Of a stretch of DNA of 44,408 bases, positions 21,934 to 32,329 are shown piece after piece. A program made the position numbers and the translations under genes. How positions within the stretch are numbered: the stretch's first letter is position 1; every line of letters starts with the position of its first letter. The stretch covers positions 1 to 44,408 of the forward strand of contig CAMZNG010000002.1 in NCBI GenBank assembly GCA_947313745.1, written 5' to 3'. The notes below the pieces were generated by a model, which did no database searches, was not told where the DNA came from, and saw only the letters and a program-made list of their open reading frames with translations. This DNA comes from an uncultured Mycoplasmataceae bacterium (GTDB taxonomy: Bacteria; Bacillota_I; Bacilli_A; Mycoplasmatales; Hepatoplasmataceae).

Positions 21934-22617
21934 ATGATTTTTAAAATGGATTACATAAATATGAATATGTCAACAAAAAAAATACTTAATGCCAATAACA
22001 TTGAGAAACTTTCTATTGAAAGTATTAATCATATTGGAAGTACATATGATCAAAATAATTTTAGTCACTTAAAAAAGAAAATTTTTTTTAAATGGTTCTC
22101 AGATAATGTAGAGAGCACCGAAAAATTTTTAAAGAGAACTAAAAAATTATTAAAAAAAATAGAAATTGAATTAACTGAAAAAGAAAAAGAAATAATTAAT
22201 AATATTGAACCAAGAGAATTTACATTAAGAAGATCAATGAAAACGATTGAAGCACCATATATTAATCTAAGTGTAAGTGATAATTGAAAATTAGAAAAAA
22301 ATGTTTATTTTTTTTATTCATCTTTAAGAACATATGAGAAAAGAAAAATTTTATTCAATCTTAAACACACTAGCAATATATATTTATCATCAAAGGAAAT
22401 AGTTTTATATGAAAAAGATAAGAAAAAAATTATTGATGTTATTTATTATGAAAATATTGAAAAGATAACTTTAAAAGATCATGCAATAAAACTATCATTT
22501 CTCAATGAGGAAGATAATTTGTATTTTAGATATAAGGATAATGAGTTAATCTATATTTCTTTAAAAAGAGCAATTTCTTTAAACAAAAGCAACATCAAGT
22601 TTATTGAGGAAAACTAA
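21934..22617 (+). CDS. Uncharacterised cytosolic protein
   Basis: A 227-residue protein, charged and lysine/asparagine-rich, with no signal peptide or membrane span. The middle (residues about 45-90) is a predicted helical segment rich in Lys and Glu (KKLLKKIEIELTEKEKEIIN). The C-terminal third alternates short beta-like strands (NIYLSSKEIVLYEKDKK, DVIYYENIEKITLKDHAIKL), which recalls a pleckstrin-like barrel but has no diagnostic residues. The start could also be ATG 21946 or 21961; 21934 is chosen because it is nearest the -10 box. One UGA tryptophan occurs at 22285. It converges on pgi with only 20 nt between stops. Function is not recognised. Confidence 0.7.
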
Positions 22618-22628
22618 TTGATGTTGTT
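22577..22628 (-). terminator. Probable terminator of the sufS-sufU-pgi operon
   Basis: On the minus strand an 11-bp stem (22628-22618 with 22598-22588, one G-U pair) with a 19-nt loop is followed by TTTTGTTT. The stem spans the stop codon of the convergent gene at 22617. Confidence 0.6.
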
Positions 22629-22637
22629 AAAGATTAA

Positions 22638-23912
22638 TTATTTTTTTAAATTATCGAACATATTTTTCTTATAAAGTTCAACTCCTGGTTGATTAAAGGG
22701 GTTAATCTCCAACAGATATCCAGACATAGTTACTGATATGAAGAAGAAGTATCACATATATCCAAGTGTCTCTTCAGAATTGTCATTGATGGTGATTACA
22801 ATATTTGGTATTCCACCTTCTTTATGATGGGCACTTAAAACACCATCAAATACTTTCTTATTAATATCATGAAAGGTCTTCCCACTTAGATAATTTAATC
22901 CATCTAGGTTTAACTTATCTTTTTCAACCTTTATCTTTTCTTTATTATTGTTTATTCAAATTGTTGTTTCAAAGAAAGTTTTCTTACCTTCTTGAATTAT
23001 TTGACCAAGTGAATGCAAGTCTCTTGAATATGAAACAGATAATGGCATAATTCCTTTACCATCTTTACCTTCTGATTCACCAAACAATTGCTTTAATCAT
23101 TCAGAAGTCATATCTAAATCAAAATCATAAGTTGTAAATATTTCAGAATTTTTATTCATTTTTGAATTTAAAATAAACCTAGTTATTGCATACTCATAAG
23201 CATCATTGTTAAGGTTGTTTAATTCCTTTGATGCTTTATTTGCACCAGCAAGAACCTTTTTAATATCCACACCAGCAAATGCCATCGGAAAAAGTCCTAC
23301 CGGTGTTATACCAGAAAACCTTCCTCCAATCCCATTGGGAACAACAAATGTATCATAGTTATTCTTCGTTGCAGCAGCTTTTAATGAACCATTTTTTTCA
23401 TCAGTAATTGCAACAATATAATCTTTTGCAAGTGAACCATTTTCCTTTTCAAGAATCTTTTTAAAATGTCTAAATGATAATGCTGGTTCCAAAGTTGTTC
23501 CAGATTTTGAAATAACACAAATACCTCATTTTTTGTTTTCTAACTTTTTTTCAATTTGTTTTATATGAGAAGATGACACATTAATTCCTGCAAAAATTAT
23601 TTTATCTTGCATATTCATTTTACCCTTAATAAAATCAATTGCTGATTGAGAACCAAGATATGATCCTCCAATCCCAATAACAAGAAGTATTTCAATTCCT
23701 TCATTTTTCATTCATTTAACTTTGTTTTCTATTTTTTTAACTTCTTTTTTATCATAATCAGAAGGTCAAGATAATCAATCAGTGAATTCATTACCTTTAC
23801 CTTTCTTTTCATAAATAAGATTATGTATATCTTCTATTTTTTTAGAATATTTCTCTCTATCTTTTTTTGAAACCAAAGAAAAACCAAGATCTAAATTTAA
23901 TATTTTACTCAT
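22638..23912 (-). CDS. pgi: Glucose-6-phosphate isomerase
   Basis: A 424-residue enzyme interconverting glucose 6-phosphate and fructose 6-phosphate in glycolysis. The substrate loops [12 protein letters not shown] and [12 protein letters not shown], the signature [14 protein letters not shown] and the C-terminal [13 protein letters not shown] with the catalytic lysine are present. The length matches the short Firmicute form. The start ATG (23912-23910) lies 8 nt inside the end of sufU, so translation is coupled. It is last in a minus-strand operon with iron-sulfur genes, an unusual pairing. Confidence 0.97.
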
Positions 23913-24318
23913 TTTGTAATATCTCCCTTAATGCATTGATAGGGGAGGCAGCACACTTTATTCTAGATTCATGTTTTTGAACTATTTTAAATAGTCCTAA
24001 CTCCCCATCAATCATTTTAATTTTACCATTAATAAAACTTTCATATTCATTTATGATTTCTTTTGCTTTTGAAGTAGATTTATTTTCAATTGTTGAAAGC
24101 AATGCTTCGTTAGAACCAAGAGAAATGGCGCAACCCTCACCATCAAATTTTGCTTTAACTATTTTCTTATTCTTTATTTCTAAATATATATAAAAATTAT
24201 CTTCACAATTTTCCACTTGAGAGAATACGCTTTTACTTCTTTCATTATCATTTAATCCTTTGTGTTTTGGGTTATAGGCAAGTTGATGAAGAAGGTTTTT
24301 TCCTAAAAAGGGTTTCAA
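23905..24318 (-). CDS. sufU: Iron-sulfur cluster assembly protein SufU (IscU-like)
   Basis: A 137-residue NifU-like scaffold or sulfur-relay protein. The SufU opening LLHQLAYNPKHKG (xYRxxIxDHYxNPRxxG pattern) supports the start at 24318. The metal-ligand residues are Cys38 and Asp40 (ENCED), Cys63 (GEGCAIS) and Cys122 (IKCAASP), the set that binds zinc in Bacillus SufU and accepts persulfide sulfur from SufS. It overlaps sufS by 47 nt and pgi by 8 nt, so all three are translated together. Confidence 0.93.
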   Translation of the reverse strand: MKPFLGKNLLHQLAYNPKHKGLNDNERSKSVFSQVENCEDNFYIYLEIKNKKIVKAKFDGEGCAISLGSNEALLSTIENKSTSKAKEIINEYESFINGKIKMIDGELGLFKIVQKHESRIKCAASPINALREILQNE

Positions 24319-25510
24319 TATAATCTCCTCCCTTCAATAAAGAATTGTATAGCTTGTCTACATCATCTCTATCATTATAAATGTGGAAAGATGCTCTTAA
24401 AGAATTATGTTGTTTATAAATATTATTCTTTATTTTTACACAATTAGATCCAGGTCTAACAATGATTTCATCAAGAGAAAGGTGATAGGCAACATCTTCA
24501 CCAGAAACACCTTTAATTTCAAAAAATAAATTATGACTTTTAACCCCTTCATTAATAATTCTGACATTCTTTATAGATGATATTTTTTTCTCTGCATATT
24601 CCTTTAAATCATAATTATGTTTTTCTATCTTGTCGATTCCAATTTTATTCATATAATCAATTGAAACACCAAACGCAATTACTGATGGAATATTTTGTGT
24701 TCCTGATAAAAACATATTTATACCTTTTTTAAGAGTGATGTCATTCTCTGAATATGTTTTGTTCATTCCACCACCATAATTAAATGGCCTTACTTTTTCT
24801 TCGATGTTTTTAATATACATAAATCCTAACCCATGTGGTCCAAAAGCTTTATGTGCACTAAAGACTAGGTAATCACAATCCATTTTTTTAACATCAATCT
24901 TTATATGTCCAATGGATTGTGCTGCATCAACAACAAGTTTAATATCTTTTCCTATAACATTTCTTATTTCTGAAATGTTATTTTTTGTTCCGAAAGTATT
25001 ATAAGAATGAGCAATTGATATCACTTTGGTTTTTTTGCTTATTATATTTTTTAGGGAAGATAAATCAACTTTGAAATCTTTTAGTTCATATCATTTAAAT
25101 ACTATTTCTTTTTTTCTATCTTTTGCAATATTTATTCATGGGAGAATATTTGAAGCATGCTCAAATTTACCTAAAATTATTTCATCACCATCCTCTAACT
25201 CATCAATAATCAAAGAAGCTATTTTATTAATTGAATCCGTTGTCCCATAAGTTGGGATAGTTGTTCCTGAATCTGCCCCAATAAAATCACCGATTTTATT
25301 TAAAGAATCTCCAAACTTCTTTAAAACTTCATTATTATTTAAATCAATGGATTTATTTAGAGTTGTAATGCAATCATTATATATTTTTTCAATTTCACTT
25401 ACAACAACATTTGGTTTTAATGAAGTAGCAGATGAGTTTAAAAAAACTAAATTTTTATTTTTTTCAAAAATTTTAAAATCATTTTTGAATCTATTTTTTT
25501 CATTATTCAT
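24272..25510 (-). CDS. sufS: Cysteine desulfurase, SufS type
   Basis: A 412-residue PLP enzyme that takes sulfur from cysteine for iron-sulfur clusters and thiolated tRNA. Landmarks are His118 in EHASNILPW, Asp and Gln of VDAAQSIGH, the PLP lysine Lys221 in SAHKAFGPHG, and the reactive Cys357 in RPGSNC. Several UGA tryptophans occur near residues 125-145. No sufBCD genes follow, so the window shows only a desulfurase-scaffold pair. A TATAAT box ends 7 nt before the ATG on the minus strand. Confidence 0.95.
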
Positions 25511-25516
25511 AAATAA

Positions 25517-25522
25517 ATTATA
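25517..25522 (-). promoter_or_regulatory. -10 box of sufS (leaderless geometry)
   Basis: TATAAT on the minus strand ends 7 nt before the sufS ATG with no Shine-Dalgarno sequence. Confidence 0.65.
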
Positions 25523-25543
25523 TTACAAAACAATGATTTAGAG

Positions 25544-25549
25544 TATAAT
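25544..25549 (+). promoter_or_regulatory. -10 box of the P80-P60 operon
   Basis: TATAAT ends 13 nt before the ATG at 25562; the leader should be about 6 nt. It is divergent from the sufS promoter within a 51-nt gap. Confidence 0.55.
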
Positions 25550-25561
25550 TAGATATAACTT

Positions 25562-27373
25562 ATGGAAAATAAAGAGAAAAAAACAAAAGAACTAAATTTA
25601 GAAAAAAATACAAAAAGTAAAACAAAAGAGGTTAATGAAAAGTCAAAGGAGAAAGTAAAAGACAATAAAAAACCTTCTAATTCTTTTTATGAAGAAACTT
25701 CAGAAGTTTCTTTAGACGTAAAATGATATAAAGATTGAAGAGGTAAAACTCTTATTTTAACTTTGGCAGGTGCATTGCTTATTGCAGGAGGAATACCATC
25801 AGGAATGGCGATTTCAGGGTATTGAAAGAAATTTAAGGGAGATCAAATTCCTTATAATCCTTCAAAATATGAACAGGTCATAAATAGAATTAAAGTTGAT
25901 TTAAACACTGCTTATATAGAACAATTAAGTGAAATGACTGATGAAGGGTGATTTACAGAAAGTCAAAAGAAATTAATAGTTAAAAATGCAAAAAATGATG
26001 CAGATGATCAAGTTAAAAACGAAAAGAAATCTGTAAAAAATCAATACGGAAAAGTTTGAGAGGATGCATGAACTAAGCAGTTGCAAGAAAAAGGATTTAA
26101 TAACGATCAAGAATATAAAGACTCAATTATTGCGGGTGAATATAAATCAAAGATATCATCACAATATACAGATATTTCAAATATTGTTAAAAAGTCTTCC
26201 ACAGATCTGGATGCAAAATATAAATCAGGAAAAGCAATGCGTGGAGATCATTGAGAATATATTAATAATTCGGTTCCAAATGAAAACATTGACTCATCAA
26301 AAAATTATGTGATAACTCCTGAGAAACTAATGGATGTATTTATATATTTATATCAACCAATTTTATTTAATGATACATTAATGGAGTTCACTCCATCAAA
26401 GTCTCAAGATGGTGAAGCTGATATTGCTGCAAATACAATATCATTTACAAATGATCAAATATTGAATACATTGGATATGTATTATAACTTAAAAGATGAT
26501 AACTATGAACAATTTTCAAACAATTATGGTGATGTGATGAGTGCTTCAAATCTTTCTTTTGAAGATACTGCTACAACTGTTTCACTAAATAAAAAAGTAG
26601 TTGATGATGGTCCCTTTTACCCTCTTTCAGAATCAAATAAAGAAAATGATGAAAATTTATTAAATTTAGAAAAAATAATTACAGATGCTTTTGTAAAATT
26701 AGAAATTGGTAATATTGATGATTTAACAAAAGATGATATAGATACACTTACTTCAACCCAAGATGAAACATTTTCAGAAAGTGTTAGAAGTGGTTTGGTT
26801 GATGCAAAATTGATCCAAAGTTCTAGTAGTGATAAAAGAGATTTCTATTCTGAATGAAGCAAAGATGGAGATTACTTATCATTTATTTCAACAGATGGAC
26901 TACACTCTGTTGGGATACAAAACCATGATGAAGGGCTTATAGAAGATTATCTTAATATAAAAAACAAATCTGATGGATGAGTAGATCTTGCTTCTTCGTC
27001 AATCGATTCAAAATTTAGTGAATGAGTGAGTACTAATTTAGATAAGTTTATTTTTTATTCTTGATCTATACATATGCATAAAAAAATATTTACCCCTACA
27101 ATAGACTGACCTAAATTAATTACAGCATTAACTTCTTCAAGAACCTCTTTACAAAATTCCATTGATTCAAAGAATGCAGCAAAAACATTTTATACAGATA
27201 ATTTTCAATATTATAATTTAAGTGCATTTGATGAAAATACTTTTTTAATGGGGATGATGAAAAATTCACATATTTTAAAATTAACTTGAGATCTATTGCC
27301 GTCTGAATTTGGGAACGACGGAAATGGTGATCTTAATAACGAAGTAACAAAAGGAGGTAATTATGAAGAATAA
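25562..27373 (+). CDS. P80-like HinT-interacting membrane protein
   Basis: A 603-residue protein: a lysine/glutamate-rich cytoplasmic tail of about 60 residues, one membrane anchor (KTLILTLAGALLIAGGIPSG, about 63-86) and a large extracytoplasmic domain. There is no lipobox cysteine. Order and topology match the hit locus of Mycoplasma hominis, where membrane protein P80 and lipoprotein P60 form a complex that binds cytosolic HinT; here the next genes are a P60-like protein and HinT. Many tryptophans are UGA. The last 11 nt overlap the P60-like gene, whose AAAGGAGG ribosome binding site lies inside this gene. Assignment rests mainly on gene order and architecture. Confidence 0.75.
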
Positions 27374-28883
27374 AAAATTTGTAATCGGAACAAGTATTAC
27401 ACTAGTTATTGTGTTGGGTGCATCAATTGGTATTGGAACATTAATTGGTTTTGGAACAAAAAGTGATTTAGATTATATTGCCTTTAATTTAAATGATAAA
27501 CAATATAAATTTTCAATAGAAGATAAATATAAAGATAATGAAAAAACAGCATTAAAATTAGAGAACTACTTCTTAGAAACTTCTTTGATTGGCGATCAAA
27601 GAGATGAACCAATTATCAAAGATTCACAATCTATTCTTGATGCAAATGATAGTTGAAATATTCCATATATGATTAGTCACGAAGAAGTTGCAAAAGAAGA
27701 TGTCTTTAGTTATTTCATTAGAACAAAATTACTTAAGGAAACTTTATCAAGCAGTGTATTTGAATACTTAATTAGTGAATATTCAACTTCACAAGATATT
27801 GAATTATTACCTGTTATATTTGAATTTAAGGGTCATGAAGATTTATTATCAATGAACTTCTTAGAATTGTTTAATTCAGGAGATTATGGTCAAAATATTA
27901 TTACTGATTCAATAGATGTTTTAGGAGGGGTGAAAAAAACTGAAAAAGAAAAAGGTAAAGCAGGTGAAGAATCATATAAAAATGATGTTTTAAGAAATAT
28001 GATGATATATTCTTATCTTTGACAAGATTCTAATTCTTCTGCATACGATTATTATTTAACAAAAGAAATTGCATATGATAAACCTTCAATGGTTGCTTCA
28101 GTTGAGTTTGATGCAACAAAAGCAAGGATTGGTGATAGTAAAACTTGATACAATGACTTAGCAAATAATAATGTGACATTAAATACAAGTGAAGGTTGAA
28201 ATGATTTTTGAGATGAAGATAAGAAAGAATTTTTAATCGATCCAAACTCACTTGATACAAAAGTTGGTACTGATGGTTTCTCATCATTTAAGGGGATAGA
28301 GTTTGGAACAAGTGCTGGATCAACTGTTGCAAATGATTGAACTGATATTTCGCAAACATGAAATTATGAAGATGAGGAAATTGGTGAAGCAAAAACATTA
28401 GAAGGATTATTTACACATGATGATGTTTTAAAGAAAGGAAATGTCTATCTTGCCAATCCTGGTAAAGCACCTGGTAAAGGAGCAATCATTTCCGAAGATT
28501 CATCTTCACATGGAAAATGAATAAATGGGAATGCACAAGTATTCTCATATTCACAATTATATCCATATGTTTTTGCAGAAAAAACTAGTGAGGATACATT
28601 TGGACCAGTGAGTTATTCATTGTTTGCAAATAAAGATGCTTCTTCATACACAAAAGCATCAATCGATGATGAAGGTGCAACATATATATTTAACGAATGA
28701 TTTGGTGAAGGAGATGCATCAAAAATTGGAGAAATATATTTATCTGAAGAGCTAATAGGATTTAATAGTTCTTTATCAGAAAGAGCAGCACAATACTGAC
28801 ATGATAAAGGTTACTATATTGAACTATCAGGAAAATACTCAGATGACTTCTCTTCATTTATTCCAGATTCACTATTAAAATAA
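27363..28883 (+). CDS. P60-like HinT-interacting membrane protein (no lipobox)
   Basis: A 506-residue protein with a short basic start (MKNKKF), a hydrophobic helix (VIGTSITLVIVLGASIGIGT) and a long extracytoplasmic domain rich in Asp, Ser and UGA-coded Trp. In M. hominis the P60 partner of P80 is a lipoprotein; here the signal region has no cysteine, so the protein should stay anchored by an uncleaved helix. The strong AAAGGAGG ribosome binding site at 27350-27357 sits inside the P80-like gene. A terminator follows and separates it from hinT. Function of the P60-P80 complex is not established. Confidence 0.75.
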
Positions 28884-28898
28884 AACATAATTTAATTA

Positions 28899-28930
28899 AA
28901 AACAACTTAATATATTTAAGTTGTTTTTTA
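28899..28930 (+). terminator. Rho-independent terminator after the P60-like gene
   Basis: AACAACTTAA/TTAAGTTGTT, a 10-bp stem with a 5-nt loop (28901-28925), ending in a T run that runs directly into the hinT -10 box. Confidence 0.88.
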
Positions 28931-28936
28931 TATAAT
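28931..28936 (+). promoter_or_regulatory. -10 box of hinT
   Basis: TATAAT immediately after the terminator T run and 10 nt before the hinT ATG; the leader is at most about 3 nt. Confidence 0.6.
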
Positions 28937-28945
28937 TTATTTATT

Positions 28946-29332
28946 ATGAGCAAAAGTATTTTCGAGAAAATTATTGATAGGGAGATTCCTTCGCGCATCA
29001 TTTATGAAGATGAAAAATTTATTGCGATTCTCGATGTTAGTCCAAAACAAAAAGGCCATACATTATTGATACCAAAAATTAAGAAAGAAAATTTTCTAAT
29101 GGAGAGCAATGAAACAAGGAATGAAATGATGGCGATTATTCCAAAGATTTCAGATTTGTTAAAGAAAAGTTTGGGTGCAACAGGAATAAAATTAGTTTTA
29201 AACAATGGTTCTTCTTCAGGGCAAGAAGTTTTTCATACACACATACATATAATTCCTTATTATGATGCTAAGACAGAAATAGAAGATAACCAAATTGTTT
29301 TTAGTAAAATAAACTCAAATAAAAATGGTTAA
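28946..29332 (+). CDS. hinT: HIT-family nucleotide phosphoramidase (HinT)
   Basis: A 128-residue HIT protein. The N-terminal strand SIFEKIIDREIPSRIIYEDE, the middle HTLLIPK and the histidine triad HTHIHII (His97, His99, His101) are complete. HinT enzymes hydrolyse aminoacyl or sulfuryl adenylates and AMP-phosphoramidates. It is placed directly after the P80/P60-like genes but behind its own promoter, so its level can be set separately. No Shine-Dalgarno sequence is seen. Confidence 0.96.
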   Translation: MSKSIFEKIIDREIPSRIIYEDEKFIAILDVSPKQKGHTLLIPKIKKENFLMESNETRNEMMAIIPKISDLLKKSLGATGIKLVLNNGSSSGQEVFHTHIHIIPYYDAKTEIEDNQIVFSKINSNKNG

Positions 29333-29385
29333 TTGTTTTTTTGAGGTATTATTTATTTATATATAGTTAATATTTTATATTTTTT

Positions 29386-29419
29386 GGAGGCGGTGGACAA
29401 CAATATTAAAGAAAGTTAG
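29386..29419 (+). other. Possible 8-codon leader ORF coupled to the ABC ATPase gene
   Basis: GGAGG (29386-29390) is 2 nt before GTG 29393. The frame GTG GAC AAC AAT ATT AAA GAA AGT ends at TAG 29417-29419, which overlaps the candidate GTG start of the ATPase gene (TAGTG). The spacing from GGAGG to GTG is tight, so this is tentative. Confidence 0.3.
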
Positions 29420-30300
29420 TGATTATGGAGAAAAAAGAAATAAAAAAAACAAATACTATAAAAAATAAAAAGCCAATACTTATTGTAGATGATATTCATA
29501 AAAATTATGGAAAAGTTGAAGTCTTAAAGGGAATATCATTTGAAATTAAACCTGGAGAAAAAGTGGCAATCGTTGGTGCTAATGGAGCAGGTAAATCAAC
29601 AATTTCTGAAATAATAGCAAAAGTTAAAGAACCAACATCAGGAAAGATAACTTATAACTTTAAAGAAATTAAAGATGAAAAAGGAAATATAATTGATTTA
29701 GAACCTGTTAAAACAAAGGCAGACATTTCTTCAAATATAGGAATTCAATTTCAAGATTCATCTTATCCTGATTATTATAAAGTAAAGGATTTAGTTAACT
29801 TTATTATAAGAGCTTCCGAATTAAAAATATCAGATAAAGAAATAAATGATCTTTATGAAACATTTGATCTTTCAAACTTAAAAAATGATGTTGCAAAAGG
29901 ATTATCCGGAGGACAACAACAAAGACTAAATATATTATTAGCAATTGTTAATAATCCTAAACTATTAATCCTTGATGAAGTTGGAACAGGTCTTGATGTT
30001 GAATCTAGAACAAAAATTAAATCGTACATTAAATCATATGCAAAAGAAAACGATGCATCAATTATACTTGTGTCTCACAATTCAGATGAAGTTATGGAAC
30101 TTGTTGAAAGGGTGATTGTTATTCATAATGGAAAAATACATAGTGATTTACCATTAAAAGATATAATAAAGGAATGAAAAACATTTGATGACTATATGAA
30201 TAATCTTTACTTAAAAGTATTTAAAAAAGATTTAGATTTAAGAGCTAATAAATCAGGTAGAGAAAAATCTAAAACTTTAAAGGAAGAAAAGAAAACTTAA
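29419..30300 (+). CDS. ABC transporter ATP-binding protein (ABC-2 type exporter)
   Basis: The ATPase runs 291 residues from ATG 29425 or 293 from GTG 29419. Counting from 29425: Walker A GANGAGKST (51-59), signature LSGGQQQR (from 160), Walker B LLILDEVGTGLD, and switch histidine in ILVSHNSDE. The core ends near 245 and a charged tail of about 45 residues follows. GTG 29419 is reported because its overlap with a TAG stop suggests coupling, but ATG 29425 is equally possible. Two ABC-2 permease genes follow (1 nt and 15 nt gaps), together forming a complete heteromeric exporter. Substrate unknown. Confidence 0.92.
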
Positions 30301-30301
30301 C

Positions 30302-31138
30302 ATGGGAGCTTTAATTAAACTGCAAGCAAAAGCATATTTTTCAAATATCTTTGCAAAAGTAGATTACTTTACAACAGTAATATTTTTATTGGTATTAGGT
30401 TCTTTAGTTCTATCAGGTCATAGTGACTGAAAATATAATGATCCTCGTCTTTCAAGATTAAATATAGCAATAATATCATCAATAACTATATTAATGGTTA
30501 TGAATTCTGCGTTGTACTCTTTTGGGTTTTCGTTCTTTGAAATGAAGGATTCAATTCTACTTAAGAGAATTGGTGCAACAAAAATTACTAAAATAGAAGC
30601 AATTGGTTCATTCTTAATTTGAGGGATGACAACAATGGTTTTTATACTTGCTTGAATTAGTTTTTGAGTAGGGATATTCCAAATACCGGCGATTGCAAAA
30701 TTAACAGGAGGATTGTTATACGTTAGTCCAAAGTTATGAGAAAATGTAAACTGAGGAGGATTTGTTGTATCAATATTAATAACTTCAATATCTTTTTATG
30801 CAATTGCATTCTTCTTTGTATCAATCTTAAGTGATGCAGAACAATATAATATTATGACAACATTCTACTTCTTTGTTGTTGCATTCTTAGGTGGTGTATT
30901 TACACCAAATGCAAATAGAGAGTGGATGAAAATTATTGGACATATGTCACCGTTAGGTTGAGGGTCAGAATTGATGAATCATTCAATGCAAGGGTTACCA
31001 GTATTTGACCTAGGGGGTTATAAAATTCCTCTTCATGATGATATTGGATCATTTGAAGCGGTTGGACATTTTGCGTTTCCAATAATTTATGGATCACTAG
31101 CAGCAGGAGCAAGCTTAAAATTTTTTAAGTGAGATTAG
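30302..31138 (+). CDS. ABC-2 type transporter permease, first subunit
   Basis: A 278-residue membrane protein with about six helices. The cytoplasmic segment MKDSILLKRIGATKITKIEA is the ABC-2 coupling region, and FYFFVVAFLGGVFTP with HMSPLGWGSELM is the typical helix-5/6 loop. Start ATG is 1 nt after the ATPase stop. It is homologous to the next gene (shared LxRIGATKxxK), so the pair probably arose by duplication and forms a heterodimer. Confidence 0.9.
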
Positions 31139-31153
31139 AAGAAGGAGAAAATT

Positions 31154-31972
31154 ATGGGTTCATTATATAAATTAATTACAAAAACAAATCTTAAATCACC
31201 AATGACAGCATTTCCGTTGATATTTCCATTAATAATGATATTAATGTATTCTGTTTTAATACCAGAAGATTTATCAGTACAAGAAGTAAATTCAGCAATA
31301 TTAATTGTGTTAATGACTGCAATATCATTAATAACAATGCAATCTGGGTTAATGGGGTTTGGATTTAACTTTGTAAAATTGAAGAAATCAGTAATGCTAA
31401 GAAGAATTGGTGCAACAAAATTATCAAAAACAGATGTTTTAGGAGCAGTTGTTTTATATGGATTAACTATTTGATTAATCTCAATGATTTGGATTTTTAT
31501 TTGAGGATATATATTTTCTTCAGCAGGTTTATTTTATTCAATAAAAGATGGAAATCATATTGTTGGACACTTAAATATTCTTAATATAGATTGACCAATG
31601 TTTATTGGAGCAACAATTGTTATGGTTTTAATTTCATATTCAATAGGATTATTCTTTGCTTCATTTGCAAAAAATGATTCGGTTTTTCAAGCAATTGTAA
31701 TGACATATTTCTTTTTTGTGGGTCTATTGGGAGGATTGATGATTCCTGGTGTAGTTCCAGATTGGATGATATATGTAGGTTATGTTATTCCTCATTCGTA
31801 TGCAAATGAACTATATGGAATTGCCACTGGATCTGTTGTTGTTGGATATGCTGGGACAAATCCAGAAATTATTTATATTAGCCAAGCAAAAGAGATAGCA
31901 GATTTTATAGTTCCAATTGTATTATCATTTGTAATAACTTTTGGAGCAATAAAAATACTTAAATTTGATTAA
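31154..31972 (+). CDS. ABC-2 type transporter permease, second subunit
   Basis: A 272-residue membrane protein. VMLRRIGATKLSKTDVLGAV corresponds to the coupling segment of the preceding permease, and YFFFVGLLGGLMIPGVVPDW with YVIPHSYANELYG to its last loop. An AAGGAG ribosome binding site lies at about 31143-31148. A terminator follows. Forms the second half of the channel with the upstream permease and shared ATPase. Confidence 0.9.
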
Positions 31973-31982
31973 AAAAAAATTT

Positions 31983-32012
31983 AAAATAGGCATTAATAAA
32001 TGTCTATTTTTT
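31983..32012 (+). terminator. Rho-independent terminator after the ABC-2 operon
   Basis: AAAATAGGCATT/AATGTCTATTTT, a 12-bp stem with one G-U pair and an AATA loop, ending in Ts. Confidence 0.85.
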
Positions 32013-32025
32013 ATATAAAATAATA

Positions 32026-32031
32026 TATAAT
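32026..32031 (+). promoter_or_regulatory. -10 box of the second tRNA cluster
   Basis: TATAAT after the terminator, 45 nt before tRNA-Tyr. Confidence 0.55.
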
Positions 32032-32050
32032 TAAAAAGGACACAAACCAA

Positions 32051-32068
32051 AATTGTATTTATACAATT
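32051..32068 (+). promoter_or_regulatory. Palindrome in the leader of the tRNA-Tyr cluster
   Basis: AATTGTAT and ATACAATT are separated by TT. The half-sites equal those of the TTGTATATACAA elements before the PTS genes but are 2 bp further apart. As RNA it would have only a 2-nt loop, so a DNA-binding role is more likely if it is functional. Confidence 0.4.
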
Positions 32069-32075
32069 AAAAAAT

Positions 32076-32161
32076 GGAGGGGTAGTGAAGTCTGGCTAAA
32101 CACGACTGGCTGTAAACCAGTTCCTTCGGGTTCGGGGGTTCGAATCCCTCCCCCTCCACCA
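32076..32161 (+). tRNA. tRNA-Tyr (GTA)
   Basis: A class II tRNA with a long variable arm. Acceptor GGAGGGG/CCCCTCC, anticodon loop CTGTAAA (GTA), CCA encoded. Confidence 0.95.
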
Positions 32162-32169
32162 TTTTAAAT

Positions 32170-32244
32170 TGGCCTGTAGCCAAGCGGTAAGGCAACTGGT
32201 TTTGATCCAGTCATGCGTAGGTTCAAATCCTGCCAGGCCAGCCA
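32170..32244 (+). tRNA. tRNA-Gln (TTG)
   Basis: Acceptor TGGCCTG/CAGGCCA, anticodon loop TTTTGAT (TTG), CCA encoded. Confidence 0.95.
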
Positions 32245-32250
32245 TATTAT

Positions 32251-32326
32251 GATCCCATAGCTCAGCTGGTAGAGCAATTGGCTTTTAACCAATGGGTCGA
32301 AGGTTCAAGTCCTTCTGGGATCACCA
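32251..32326 (+). tRNA. tRNA-Lys (TTT)
   Basis: Acceptor GATCCCA/TGGGATC, anticodon loop CTTTTAA (TTT), CCA encoded. Confidence 0.95.
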
Positions 32327-32329
32327 TCT

